Below, one piece after another: positions 7,836 through 15,541 of a DNA stretch of 18,590 bases; position 1 is the stretch's first letter, and the number at the start of each line of letters is the position of its first letter. The translations under genes were made by a program, and so were the position numbers. The notes under the pieces were generated by a model that did no database searches, was not told the origin of the DNA, and saw only the letters and a list, made by a program, of their open reading frames with translations. Source of the DNA: Candidatus Krumholzibacteriota bacterium (GTDB lineage: Bacteria > Krumholzibacteriota > Krumholzibacteriia > Krumholzibacteriales > Krumholzibacteriaceae); contig DAOVNN010000011.1 in the NCBI GenBank assembly GCA_030630165.1, positions 1 through 18,590 on the forward strand, given 5' to 3'.

Positions 7836-8216
7836 TCAATCGGTCCTGCCGTCGAGATCATCCTCGATGATCTCCTCGATCTTTCGATTGTCCTCCTGCG
7901 TCCTGATCAGCTCGAGCACGTGCTCGTATTCGCCCCGTACGTCCTTGCCGAATCCTTCGACCATGTCGAGCGTACGTTTTCCGCTGTTGAGCCGAATCGT
8001 CCGCATCCTTGCCAGGATGGATTCATAAGACTTGTCGGATGTATAACCGGACAGCGTGTATCTGGAGACGAACTCGCCGCATTTCGCGCATTCTATGTAT
8101 ATCCTGATCTTCTTGCCCCTGCGGAAATAGACGTTGTTCTTTGTCTCGTTGGCTCCGCATTTCGGGCAGCGCTCAAGTCGCGCTCTCTCTGTGCCTTGCC
8201 TCTCGTTTATATGCAT
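7836..8216 (-). CDS. Small zinc-ribbon protein
   Basis: This 126-residue soluble protein carries one zinc ribbon, Cys17-x2-Cys20 and Cys43-x2-Cys46, with a basic strand between them (FRRGKKIRIY), an arrangement like TFIIS-type or archaeal transcription-factor ribbons. The remainder is helical and charged and ends in an acidic stretch (EEIIEDDLDG). I do not recognise the family and assign no function; nucleic-acid or protein binding is possible. It starts 34 bases downstream of the SLC13 transporter gene and is probably co-transcribed. AAGGA lies eight bases before the start. Its stop is only 11 bases from the convergent stop of the TonB receptor gene, leaving no room for a separate terminator. 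Confidence 0.75.
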   Translation of the reverse strand: MHINERQGTERARLERCPKCGANETKNNVYFRRGKKIRIYIECAKCGEFVSRYTLSGYTSDKSYESILARMRTIRLNSGKRTLDMVEGFGKDVRGEYEHVLELIRTQEDNRKIEEIIEDDLDGRTD

Positions 8217-8250
8217 ATCAGGCGTCCTTTCCAGATGGCGGCAGCCGTTA

Positions 8251-9621
8251 TCAGAACAGGAAGTATATCACAAGTGTCACGAATACCAGCGAGAGCGCTG
8301 TGATGAGCGTTCCGGATTTTGCCATGTCGCGCACTTCGATGTGGCCGGAACCGTAGGCGATCGCGTTGGGCGGCGTGCTGACGGGAAGTATCATCGCGGC
8401 CGATGATACTATCGCCACGACCAGCGCGCTCGACACCGGCGAGATCGCCGCGATACCCACCACTATCGGAAGAAGCAGGTTCGCCGTGGCGCTGTTCGAT
8501 ATGAATGTCGTCATGATCGCCGCGACTGCCGCGAAGAGGAAGAGTATTCCCAGTGTTCCCATCGCGGCGAAGTCTATCTGAGAGACCATCCATTCGCTCA
8601 GCCCGCTCTCTCTCATCGCTACGCCGAGGCTCATCCCGCCGCCGACTATAAAGAGGATCCCCCAGCCTAGTTCCCTGAGGTCGTCATCATCGAGAAGCCT
8701 CAACCCGAAGAAGATGACGAACGGTATCAGTGCCACTATCGAGGAGGGTATCCCGTGCAGGGAGGAGGTGAGCCAGAGGCCCACGACGAGCAGGAATACG
8801 ACCAGTATGAATTTCGATCGATTATCGAGCGATTCGGTCTCTTCGGACACATCGAGCTCGATCGTGTCTATCTTCGGCCGGAACAATGTGTAGAGGACAA
8901 GCCAGCAGACAAGGATCAGGACGACGACGATCGGTATCCCGATGGTCATCCAGCCGAGAAATGTCATCTCATGACCGGCCTGCTCGAGGAATCCCATGGC
9001 GATGGCGTTCGGAGGAGAGCCGATAGGTGTCCCTATGCCGCCGATATTAGAGGCGAACGGGATGCCGAGGATCATCGCCTTTCTGAACGGCTCGTTGCCG
9101 GGGAGGGTGTTCGCGACCGGGATGGCCACGGCCATCATCAGCGCCGTTGTCGCAGTGTTTGATATCCACATCGAGAGGAACGCGCACATGACCATCATTC
9201 CAAGCAGTACCGCGCCCGGTTTGCTGCCGACCCTGTGCAGCAGTTTCCTGGACAGCCAGGTATCGATGCCGTACCGCTTGACCGCCTGTGCCATCACGAA
9301 TCCGCCGAGAAGCAGTACCACGACCGAGCTGAAGAACGGGTTGAGGAAGATCATGTAGCCGGAGCCGGTCAGCCCCAGTGGCCCTCCGCTGCGTCCGAGA
9401 AGGATAACCGCGAGTATGACTATGATGAACGATGTGACATAAAGAGAGAACGGCTCGAGGACCCAGAGTATCGCCGCCATGGTGAAGATCCCGAAGGTCA
9501 GCCTGCCCGCCTCGGACAGCCCCTCGAACGGGATGCGGCTGACCGCGGCCCCGGCGACCAGAGCGATAGCAAGTATCAGGATCGCTTTGCGGTTTTTTCT
9601 GGTAAATATCGTCAGTGACAT
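8251..9621 (-). CDS. SLC13/DASS family anion symporter
   Basis: This 456-residue protein is a secondary transporter of the divalent anion:Na+ symporter family, which carries dicarboxylates, citrate, sulfate or related anions across the inner membrane. About eleven hydrophobic segments and two repeat halves are visible. Each half has the diagnostic SNT/SNS motif: SNTATTALMM in the first and SNSATANLLLP in the second, both ending helical hairpins that form the Na+ and carboxylate sites. Each is followed by a proline-rich PPNA turn (GSPPNAIAMG and STPPNAIAYGSG). The start at 9621 has AAGGA nine bases upstream. The gene leads a two-gene unit with the zinc-ribbon protein and is divergent from the universal stress protein. 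Substrate is not determinable by eye; dicarboxylate is the commonest for bacterial members. Confidence 0.92.
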   Translation of the reverse strand: MSLTIFTRKNRKAILILAIALVAGAAVSRIPFEGLSEAGRLTFGIFTMAAILWVLEPFSLYVTSFIIVILAVILLGRSGGPLGLTGSGYMIFLNPFFSSVVVLLLGGFVMAQAVKRYGIDTWLSRKLLHRVGSKPGAVLLGMMVMCAFLSMWISNTATTALMMAVAIPVANTLPGNEPFRKAMILGIPFASNIGGIGTPIGSPPNAIAMGFLEQAGHEMTFLGWMTIGIPIVVVLILVCWLVLYTLFRPKIDTIELDVSEETESLDNRSKFILVVFLLVVGLWLTSSLHGIPSSIVALIPFVIFFGLRLLDDDDLRELGWGILFIVGGGMSLGVAMRESGLSEWMVSQIDFAAMGTLGILFLFAAVAAIMTTFISNSATANLLLPIVVGIAAISPVSSALVVAIVSSAAMILPVSTPPNAIAYGSGHIEVRDMAKSGTLITALSLVFVTLVIYFLF

Positions 9622-9712
9622 GACCGTTCATCCTTCTGCCTGCCGGTACATCGAACAGGGGGAAGATAATAGCGGGGTCCGGTGATGTGAAGCAAAATCG
9701 GCTCGAATCGCC

Positions 9713-9742
9713 TTGACACCGCGGCTTGCAGGCCGATAGCAT
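9713..9742 (+). promoter_or_regulatory. Sigma70-type promoter for the universal stress protein gene
   Basis: A perfect TTGACA lies at 9713-9718 and TAGCAT (4 of 6) at 9737-9742, with an 18-base spacer. Transcription would start near 9749, leaving about 50 bases of leader before the start at 9799. The remainder of the 9622-9798 gap, which should also hold the transporter's promoter, shows nothing clear on the minus strand. Confidence 0.6.
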
Positions 9743-9798
9743 CGAGAGTGCAAACGGCTCATCACGAAATCAAGTCATATGATCCACGGAGGCCCGAG

Positions 9799-10710
9799 AT
9801 GCCCGAAATCAAAAAAGTGCTGTTTACGACAGATTTTTCAGATCTCTCCAATCATGCGCTGCCGTACGCGATCAAGATGGCGAAGATATACAATGCCGAG
9901 CTGATAATGCTCCATGCCGTCACGATCTACGATAATGACCCGAACGATCCCGACTATCACTTTCCATACCTGCAGACGTACTGCGAACGGGCCATGAAGA
10001 GCGCTGATGACCGGTTCAGCGTCTGCTATGAACGGGCAGGCGACTCTGGGGTCAAGGTTCGCAAGGCCCTTGCTCAGGGTATCTCGCCGCATGCCGCCAT
10101 CCTCGAGTTTATCAAGCAGGAGGGCGACATCGGCCTGGTCTGCATGTCAACGCACGGGCGCAGCGGTCTGAAGCACGTTCTGCTCGGCAGTGTGACCGAG
10201 AATGTCATAAGGTACTCTCCATGTCCGATCCTGGTGGTAAAGCAGACCGAGCACGAGTTCGTCGATCCCGATACGCATGAGGTCCACATCAGGAAGATCC
10301 TCTTCCCGTACGACTTTTCCGACGAGTCTCTCAAGCCGGTCGAGATGCTTCGCTCCATCGGCGGAATAGGAGATGCCGAGATCCTCGTCCTTCATGCCGT
10401 CGATGTCGAGATCCCGCCTGTCTATTACACGGCGGGAGTAACGTCGATACTGCAGCTCGATCCCGAGCTCAACGACAGGGTGGAAGAGAAGATGAAAAAG
10501 GAGCTCGGCAAGGCCCTCGAGGACTTCAATGTGAAGTATATCGTCAAGGAGGGCAGGGCGGTCGAACGGATACGCGAGACCGCGGAGGACGAGAAGGTCG
10601 ATCTTATTATCATGGGATCGGCGGGATCACACGGGGTCGGAGATTTTCTATTCGGGTCCACTTCTTCCCGGGTCATCCAGAAGGCCATCTGTCCCGTCCT
10701 GGTCATCTGA
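9799..10710 (+). CDS. Tandem universal stress protein (two UspA domains)
   Basis: The start at 9799 follows GGAGG by six bases; a GTG at 9748 is in frame but would extend the protein with no domain. The 303-residue cytoplasmic product holds two UspA folds, residues about 4-148 and 163-303. Each opens with a strand and acidic turn (KKVLFTTDFSD; RKILFPYDFSD) and ends with an ATP-binding loop. The second loop fits G-x2-G-x9-G-S exactly (GSAGSHGVGDFLFGS); the first has Ser for the leading Gly (STHGRSGLKHVLLGS), a common variant. ATP binding is therefore expected. Such proteins are associated with starvation and other stresses, often paired with transporters. It is divergent from the SLC13 gene. 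Its last 63 bases overlap the end of the convergent PAP2 gene. Confidence 0.93.
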   Translation: MPEIKKVLFTTDFSDLSNHALPYAIKMAKIYNAELIMLHAVTIYDNDPNDPDYHFPYLQTYCERAMKSADDRFSVCYERAGDSGVKVRKALAQGISPHAAILEFIKQEGDIGLVCMSTHGRSGLKHVLLGSVTENVIRYSPCPILVVKQTEHEFVDPDTHEVHIRKILFPYDFSDESLKPVEMLRSIGGIGDAEILVLHAVDVEIPPVYYTAGVTSILQLDPELNDRVEEKMKKELGKALEDFNVKYIVKEGRAVERIRETAEDEKVDLIIMGSAGSHGVGDFLFGSTSSRVIQKAICPVLVI

Positions 10711-11526
10711 GCCGCCGCCTGAGCCCGTACGGTCCAGGCTGCTGTAGATCCTTTTGAACGCGATCCAGGCGAGCCATCCCAGGAGCGCCCCCAGGGCCAT
10801 TCCGACGATGACATCCGAGGTCCAGTGGACGCCGATATACACCCTCGACCAGGAGACGAGCACAGCCGTGAACAACATCGGCCAGAGTACCTTGCGGAAG
10901 GTGAGGCCAAGAAAGAGCATCGCTCCTGTGATGTTCGTCGCATGGCTCGAAGGGAACGAGAACGAGGACTTGTAGCTTCTTATGACCTCGGCAGGGGTCG
11001 TGATCCATCCCTCGGGCCCGTACCACATGTGTACGCTGCCGAGCACCTCGCAGGGCCGCGACCTGCCGACGAGGGGCTTGATGACCGAGGCTGAGAGCTG
11101 ATCGGTCGCCGCGACGAGCGGGATCAGCATCAGCGCTGCCCACCTGCCCCGGTTTCCGCCAAAGAGGACCAGCATCGCCCATACTACGAACAGCACGATC
11201 CGGTTGCGCCTGAAATCGGTGACGAGGGGCATGATGACGTCGAGAACAGGGGTGGCGGCCTTCGAGTTGAGGAGCCTGAAGACCCTGACCTCGAGGGAGC
11301 CCTCGTCGGGGGCCGGTGGCGCCACGAAAGGCTTTTCAGATTCAGTATCTGTCGTTATTGCCGTGTGCATGACTGCCTGAGGCACGGTCGTGGAATCCTC
11401 TATGGAGGCCGGCGGCGCCGCAGCCGGCAGCGCGGTGGATGCCGCAGGTATCGCCATAACAGCCGCTATAACCGCTGCTGCGGTAATAACCATTACCAGT
11501 GCCGTTATACGAATATTGTCGTTCAT
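10648..11526 (-). CDS. PAP2-family membrane phosphatase
   Basis: Start at 11526 (ATG) is preferred because it opens directly on a hydrophobic signal anchor (residues 7-30); an in-frame TTG at 11562 would add a short polar extension. No clear ribosome binding site is seen for either. The 292-residue product carries all three PAP2 motifs: K150-x6-R157-P158, PSSH with His195, and S227-R228-x5-H234-x3-D238, so the phosphohydrolase active site is complete. Likely substrates are lipid phosphates such as undecaprenyl diphosphate or phosphatidate, cleaved at the outer face of the inner membrane. A proline/alanine-rich spacer (about 31-75) separates the anchor from the six-helix core. The C-terminal tail from about 265 is a low-complexity Gly/Asp/Ser stretch written antisense to the conserved end of the stress protein gene. 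Confidence 0.9.
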   Translation of the reverse strand: MNDNIRITALVMVITAAAVIAAVMAIPAASTALPAAAPPASIEDSTTVPQAVMHTAITTDTESEKPFVAPPAPDEGSLEVRVFRLLNSKAATPVLDVIMPLVTDFRRNRIVLFVVWAMLVLFGGNRGRWAALMLIPLVAATDQLSASVIKPLVGRSRPCEVLGSVHMWYGPEGWITTPAEVIRSYKSSFSFPSSHATNITGAMLFLGLTFRKVLWPMLFTAVLVSWSRVYIGVHWTSDVIVGMALGALLGWLAWIAFKRIYSSLDRTGSGGGSDDQDGTDGLLDDPGRSGPE

Positions 11527-11585
11527 CGGTGGCAATCTACCGCATCGGTCAGGTGCTGGCAAGCAGGGAAAGGATCGAAGAAATC

Positions 11586-11603
11586 ACTCCCGGCGCCGGG
11601 AGT
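11586..11603 (-). terminator. Palindromic hairpin at the end of the SPFH/zinc-ribbon operon
   Basis: An 18-base perfect palindrome, ACTCCCGGCGCCGGGAGT, lies 45 bases after the last stop of the operon. On the minus strand it is followed by TGATTTCTTC, moderately U-rich. It can form a 7-bp GC-rich stem with a four-base loop, so it is a plausible terminator; a protein-binding palindrome upstream of the PAP2 gene is the alternative. The rest of 11527-11648 shows nothing else. Confidence 0.5.
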
Positions 11604-11648
11604 ACGGAAATCATCACTATTTCGACTGGATCACGAACCGACGGGATC

Positions 11649-12482
11649 CTATGCGGACGGCTTGGTCCCTACCATCTGTGGCTGGATGTGGAATCCGCCG
11701 ACGAGGCTCTCCAGCGAACCGGGAGTCTCAAGGAAGGGGAATTCGATCAGAACGGGGCTGCCGACCTCGAGATGGATGCCATTCATGAAGCTCGAGCAGG
11801 TCTGGATAGACTCGGGAAGTGTCGCGAAGAAAATATAATCAACGAGGCGGGTGGCGTCCTGTGGACCCAGAGCGCACATGATCTGTTTCTCGGGATCGTC
11901 GAATCGCTCCGCATGGAATGCCGGCTGTTTCCTGGTCATCAGCTGTCCGATCTTCAGGTAGGCCCTCGTGTTGGTGGTCCAGAAGGCGGGGACATATATG
12001 TGCCAGCGGCCGGCGGACTCCATACGGCCGAGTATGTGCTCGAGTTCGGCGCGTGAGGGCAGTCGATCCGTGAGGTGCGATGAATCGATGGTCGCCGGCT
12101 GATGCGCGTCGGCCGAACTTACTCCCATCATGTTCATCCCCAGCTCCGTGACCCAGTCCGGTTCGGTCGTATCCCTTTCGATCTTCGTTGTGGCGATTTT
12201 CTGTGAAACCCTCGTCAGGCCGGTCATGACGCCCGCGACATTCTTTCTCAGCGCCTCTACGTCGGCCGTGATGACCCAGAAGGGCAGATATACGATCCTG
12301 CCTTCACGCTCTTCGGGAGGCGAGGCCCTGTAGACATTGAGGGGTTTGAGGCCGTCGTCCGTGATGACGCAGCGGCGGAAACAGGTTCCGCACTGGAAGG
12401 TGACGTACTTTCCCATGACGGGGAGTTCGCCTCCGCAGTGGCCGCACTGAAGGCGCTGAACTGTCAGCAGACCGTCCTTCAT
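11649..12482 (-). CDS. Zinc-ribbon protein, last gene of the SPFH operon
   Basis: The start at 12482 forms an ATGA overlap with the preceding stop and has GGAGG upstream; a longer in-frame reading to 12674 is only the shadow of the previous gene. The 277-residue product opens with a zinc ribbon, Cys13-x2-Cys16-x14-Cys31-x2-Cys34. Residues around 60-70 read IVYLPFWVITADVEA, a PFW motif also found in the neighbouring gene, and a related VPAFW occurs later. No membrane segment is evident, unlike its two paralogues. The layout (ribbon, then hydrophilic body with PFW motif) matches proteins found with SPFH/zinc-ribbon genes in other bacteria. A role as a soluble or peripheral partner of the SPFH protein is inferred from the operon only. 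Confidence 0.7.
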   Translation of the reverse strand: MKDGLLTVQRLQCGHCGGELPVMGKYVTFQCGTCFRRCVITDDGLKPLNVYRASPPEEREGRIVYLPFWVITADVEALRKNVAGVMTGLTRVSQKIATTKIERDTTEPDWVTELGMNMMGVSSADAHQPATIDSSHLTDRLPSRAELEHILGRMESAGRWHIYVPAFWTTNTRAYLKIGQLMTRKQPAFHAERFDDPEKQIMCALGPQDATRLVDYIFFATLPESIQTCSSFMNGIHLEVGSPVLIEFPFLETPGSLESLVGGFHIQPQMVGTKPSA

Positions 12483-13510
12483 AACCTTCCTCCGAACCAG
12501 CGTTCGAGCCTGTCCTGCATCCAGCGGTGCGGCGGCAGGAAAGTACCCGACTGAACGGTGTCGTAGACGTAAATCGTTCCGGCGGCGATGGGCAGCAGGG
12601 GCCACCAGGTGCCGACAAGGATCGCGGTGAATGCCGGGACGAGAAAGAACGATCTCGTCGATATCTTTCTCCACCGGGGCACGTCGCCGCGTATCACGCT
12701 GCCGTTGTTGCCGTCGATCGTTATCGAATAGATGCGGTCCGCGTGGCGGTACCGCAGTATGTAAACGGGATAGTAGTAGATCGAGAGCCTGTTGCCGAAA
12801 AGTTCGAACCTGCTCGCCTTGATAAACGCGCCCGACGGCGCCGCGAGCGTGGTCATGTAGCTGTAACCGTCGCTGCGTGCCTGTGCGGCGGTCTTCATCG
12901 GCAGGGCTATGTTGAGCTTATCCTTCATTTCGTGTTCAAAGACGTTCCACCGCAGCATCTGCGTTCTCAGCGAGATCCCCTGGAGGCCGAGGTGCCTGAG
13001 CGAGCAGGCCGGCGTGGACCAGTCGATTCGTTTGAAAGTCAGCCTGGAGAAGGGGCGTCTTTCCTCCTCGGTCCGTTTGACCATCCGGGTCCCGTTCGGA
13101 CCGGGGACGGCGACCTCTGTATCATGTCTGATGACCTCGTCACCGCTGAGCCATCCGGACATCATTCCGCTCATCCGCCAGAAAGGGACGTTGATCATCC
13201 GAAGATCGATTATCGAGGCGTGTCTCGCCTTGATCCTGCCGCCCGTCTTCTCGGAGAGGTGCTTGAGCGCGGCGAGCCTCGCCTTGCCTTCGCTGATGCT
13301 GGGATCGAGGATATATCCGCGGACTCCTCTCGGGCGGGTGACCAGCAGTGCGGCGCCGCAGTATTCACAACGGATGCTTCTCTCACCCTCGTGTACCCTG
13401 AGAGATCCGCCGCACGCGCTGCAGCTTACGCCGAACGTTTCAGCCGACACGGGTGCCTGCGGTATCGGTGCGGAGACTTCCGCCGGGGCGTTATCGAGGA
13501 TCTCAGTCAC
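12479..13510 (-). CDS. Zinc-ribbon membrane protein, third gene of the SPFH operon
   Basis: The GTG at 13510 overlaps the previous gene by 8 bases and is my preferred start (343 aa); a TTG at 13522 in the same frame is the alternative, and the nearest AAGGA fits neither perfectly. The N-terminal zinc ribbon is Cys30-x2-Cys33-x14-Cys48-x2-Cys51. Next comes a segment reading RGYILDP then an Ala/Leu-rich helix and INVPFWRMSGM, parallel to the paralogue upstream. A long hydrophilic body follows. Near the C-terminus a hydrophobic stretch (about residues 285-320, FFLVPAFTAILVGTWWPLL onward) makes one or two membrane helices, then a basic amphipathic tail. The ribbon and body should be cytoplasmic. 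The resemblance to Bacillus YdjG/YdjH-type proteins is from general layout and memory, not from an alignment. Confidence 0.72.
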   Translation of the reverse strand: MTEILDNAPAEVSAPIPQAPVSAETFGVSCSACGGSLRVHEGERSIRCEYCGAALLVTRPRGVRGYILDPSISEGKARLAALKHLSEKTGGRIKARHASIIDLRMINVPFWRMSGMMSGWLSGDEVIRHDTEVAVPGPNGTRMVKRTEEERRPFSRLTFKRIDWSTPACSLRHLGLQGISLRTQMLRWNVFEHEMKDKLNIALPMKTAAQARSDGYSYMTTLAAPSGAFIKASRFELFGNRLSIYYYPVYILRYRHADRIYSITIDGNNGSVIRGDVPRWRKISTRSFFLVPAFTAILVGTWWPLLPIAAGTIYVYDTVQSGTFLPPHRWMQDRLERWFGGRL

Positions 13511-14216
13511 TCTTGCTCGCAATCCTTGCTTTCAGGGTGAACGCGCCCCAACCGGCCAGCGCAACCGTCATTATCACCAGTATCCTTGCCGGCGCCGAAT
13601 GGCCGAGCTTTCCGATAAAGAGATAGGCGACGGCGATCGCGGCCGCCGCGATGATGTTCGGCACGCTTATCGCGCCCGGACGTTCAGAAGGGAGTGCGTC
13701 GGCGAATACGTAATAGCTCTCGCCCATGATCAGTGCGCGGTATTTCTTTCCAGCCGCCCTGTACCTCACCCGGTACAGGGGAAGGAAGAGGACCCTTGCC
13801 GCCTGAGCGAGTGTCCCGGCATCCTCATCGAGGGGGAAGATTTTCTCTTCGCCAGCGAGAGATTCATCATGGAAACGGTATTCTCCCGCCGGAGGGAATG
13901 AGAGGGGGCCCAGCTCGGGCCATACGCCCCTGCCCGGCTGGCCGAACAGGCGTCCGCGATCGTCCTCGAGCATGGTGTAGGGGATGTAGGCGAAATCGAG
14001 TTTTATATCCTTCGGAGAAGCGAGGTTTCTTGCCGTGAGAAACGACCGGAGCGCTTCCTCTGCGTGCCGGTCGTTCCTTTCGTGAGGTAGTATGAGGCGC
14101 TCGGGCCCCCTGTCCTCCTCTACAGCGAGAGCGGAACCGCAGTAAGAGCAGAAGAGCATCTCCTGCCCGGGGTGTATGCTGTTTTCGCCCCCGCAGAGGC
14201 GGCAATTAACCTGCAT
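13503..14216 (-). CDS. Zinc-ribbon membrane protein, second gene of the SPFH operon
   Basis: This 237-residue protein starts inside the end of the SPFH gene (11-base overlap) with GAGG just before the ATG, so its translation is probably coupled. The zinc ribbon is Cys5-x2-Cys8-x14-Cys23-x2-Cys26. It is followed by ERLILPHE, an Ala/Leu-rich helix and IPYTML, which lines up with RGYILDP, a similar helix and VPFWRM in the next gene; the two are therefore paralogues. Two hydrophobic segments end the protein (about 187-207 and 215-230), then a short basic tail, so it should be an inner-membrane protein with a cytoplasmic ribbon. It is the shortest of the three paralogues. Function is unknown; position makes it a likely partner of the SPFH protein. 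Confidence 0.75.
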   Translation of the reverse strand: MQVNCRLCGGENSIHPGQEMLFCSYCGSALAVEEDRGPERLILPHERNDRHAEEALRSFLTARNLASPKDIKLDFAYIPYTMLEDDRGRLFGQPGRGVWPELGPLSFPPAGEYRFHDESLAGEEKIFPLDEDAGTLAQAARVLFLPLYRVRYRAAGKKYRALIMGESYYVFADALPSERPGAISVPNIIAAAAIAVAYLFIGKLGHSAPARILVIMTVALAGWGAFTLKARIASKSD

Positions 14217-15363
14217 CGTCCTCTTTTTCCAGTTTTTCGCCGCAGCTTGTACAGAACTTCGTTCCCGGAGTCAGTTTCGCGTCGCAGTGCGGACAGGTCA
14301 GATCGACGCCGATCTCATTTCCGCAGCCCGAGCAGAACCTGGCCTCTGCGGGCAGTTCCATGCCGCAGTCCTGACATCTGTTCATCACGACCATCTGGGT
14401 CCCGCAGTTATGGCAGAACCTTGAATCGGGCGTGACCTCGTTGTGGCACTTCGGGCATTCGAGCATCTCGATAGTGCCTGTGGCCGACGCTGACGGCCTG
14501 CTGATGTTCTGGGCGAGCATGCCGGGGATCATCATCCCGAGGCCGGCTCCGACGCCGACGCCCATCCCACCGGCCGCTGCCGCGCCCGCGCCGCCGCTGC
14601 CACCGCTCGAAGAAGCGGCGTCACCCATCGCCTTTGCGGCCTTGAACTTGAAGAACTCGTCGAGATTGCCGACCGCTTCGAGCCCGCTGCGCTCATCGAT
14701 CATTTTCTGGACCTCGGACGGCGGGGTGATCGAGTTGATGAAGAAGTCGGTCAGTTCCATGCCGTACTTGGAGAAGTCGTTGACGAGCCTCTCCTTGATC
14801 TCGATGGCGAGCTCGTCGTAGTACTGCGGAAGCTCGAATATCGTGTCGAGTTTCTCGCCGAAGAGGTCGTTTATCCTCGCGACGACGACGTCGCGCAGAT
14901 AGTTACCTATCATCTCGCTCGTGTAGACGCCCTGCGTTCCCACGATTGTGTTGATGAAGAGTGCCGGTTCCGTGATCTTGAAGGTGTAGATTCCAAAGGC
15001 GCGCAGCCTTACGAGGCCGAGCTTGCTGTCCTTGAACGCGACAGGATCCTTCGTTCCCCATTTCTGGTTGAGGAACATCTTCATGTTTACGAAATATACC
15101 TCGGCCCTGAAGGGCGACTTGAATCCCCATGGCAGTGCGAGGACCTTCGTGAGGATCGGAAGGTTCTTGGTCGTGAGCGTATGGCGTCCGGCACCGAATA
15201 TGTCGAGGCCCTTGCCGTCCTTGAAGAAGACGCTGGACTGATTGTCGCGCACTATCAGCTGGGCGCCCATCTTTATCTCCGCCGACCCCTCCGGGGGCAT
15301 CCTGTGAACGATCTCCTCGCCTGTCTCATCGAACCACTCGAGGACTTCCATGAACTGTGACAT
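14206..15363 (-). CDS. SPFH-domain protein with three C-terminal zinc ribbons (YdjI-like)
   Basis: This 385-residue protein starts four bases after AGGAGG. Residues about 25-235 form an SPFH (band 7/stomatin-like) domain of the type annotated as virion core protein or YdjI, with landmarks GAQLIVRDNQSSVFFKDGK near the start and a long charged helix later. No N-terminal membrane helix is visible, so binding is likely peripheral. A Gly/Ala/Ser-rich linker (about 241-299) leads to three zinc ribbons with exact 27-residue periodicity: cysteines 303/306/317/320, 330/333/344/347 and 357/360/371/374. SPFH proteins assemble into large membrane-associated rings. In B. subtilis the related YdjI is encoded with a PspA homologue and zinc-ribbon proteins YdjG and YdjH; here three zinc-ribbon paralogues follow but no PspA gene. 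A membrane scaffold or envelope-stress role is inferred. Confidence 0.88.
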   Translation of the reverse strand: MSQFMEVLEWFDETGEEIVHRMPPEGSAEIKMGAQLIVRDNQSSVFFKDGKGLDIFGAGRHTLTTKNLPILTKVLALPWGFKSPFRAEVYFVNMKMFLNQKWGTKDPVAFKDSKLGLVRLRAFGIYTFKITEPALFINTIVGTQGVYTSEMIGNYLRDVVVARINDLFGEKLDTIFELPQYYDELAIEIKERLVNDFSKYGMELTDFFINSITPPSEVQKMIDERSGLEAVGNLDEFFKFKAAKAMGDAASSSGGSGGAGAAAAGGMGVGVGAGLGMMIPGMLAQNISRPSASATGTIEMLECPKCHNEVTPDSRFCHNCGTQMVVMNRCQDCGMELPAEARFCSGCGNEIGVDLTCPHCDAKLTPGTKFCTSCGEKLEKEDDAG

Positions 15364-15420
15364 ACCGCCTCCTGACTGTAAACTTGCCGGTTCGGGCGCA
15401 AAAAACTGCTAAATGGTTGT

Positions 15421-15449
15421 TTTACACTGTGCCACAGCGGATTTTGCAA
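15421..15449 (-). promoter_or_regulatory. Weak promoter candidate for the SPFH operon
   Basis: On the minus strand TTGCAA (15449-15444) is followed after 17 bases by TGTAAA (15426-15421). Both score 4 of 6 against consensus. Because TTGCAA is self-complementary, the same hexamer would serve as -35 for the divergent glycosyltransferase promoter. Confidence 0.3.
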
Positions 15450-15472
15450 GGTGGGTGCCAAAATCCGATAAT
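15438..15472 (+). promoter_or_regulatory. Promoter with overlapping inverted repeat before the glycosyltransferase gene
   Basis: TTGCAA (15444-15449) and GATAAT (15467-15472, 5 of 6 for -10) are spaced by 17 bases. A perfect 9-bp inverted repeat, CGGATTTTG (15438-15446) and CAAAATCCG (15459-15467), with 12 bases between arms, spans the -35 element and touches the -10. A dimeric repressor bound here would block the polymerase. The leader to the start at 15542 is about 63 bases. Confidence 0.5.
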
Positions 15473-15541
15473 GTTGGAATCACCCTTTCCCCTGTGATAG
15501 TGTCGACGCGAGCCGTTTTGTGGTGTATAAGGAATCGTGTC

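Noticed and set aside
7485..8303. A 272-codon open frame on the plus strand
   Set aside because: It overlaps the end of the TonB receptor in another frame and runs antisense to the small zinc-ribbon gene; composition is typical of a shadow frame.
11365..12056. Overlapping plus-strand open frames of 132-185 codons
   Set aside because: They run antisense to the PAP2 and zinc-ribbon genes and into the palindromic hairpin; none has motifs or a ribosome binding site that stands out.
12527..13540. A 337-codon open frame on the plus strand
   Set aside because: It lies antisense to the zinc-ribbon membrane protein, which has clear motifs; the plus product is Arg/His-rich with no domain and no operon context.
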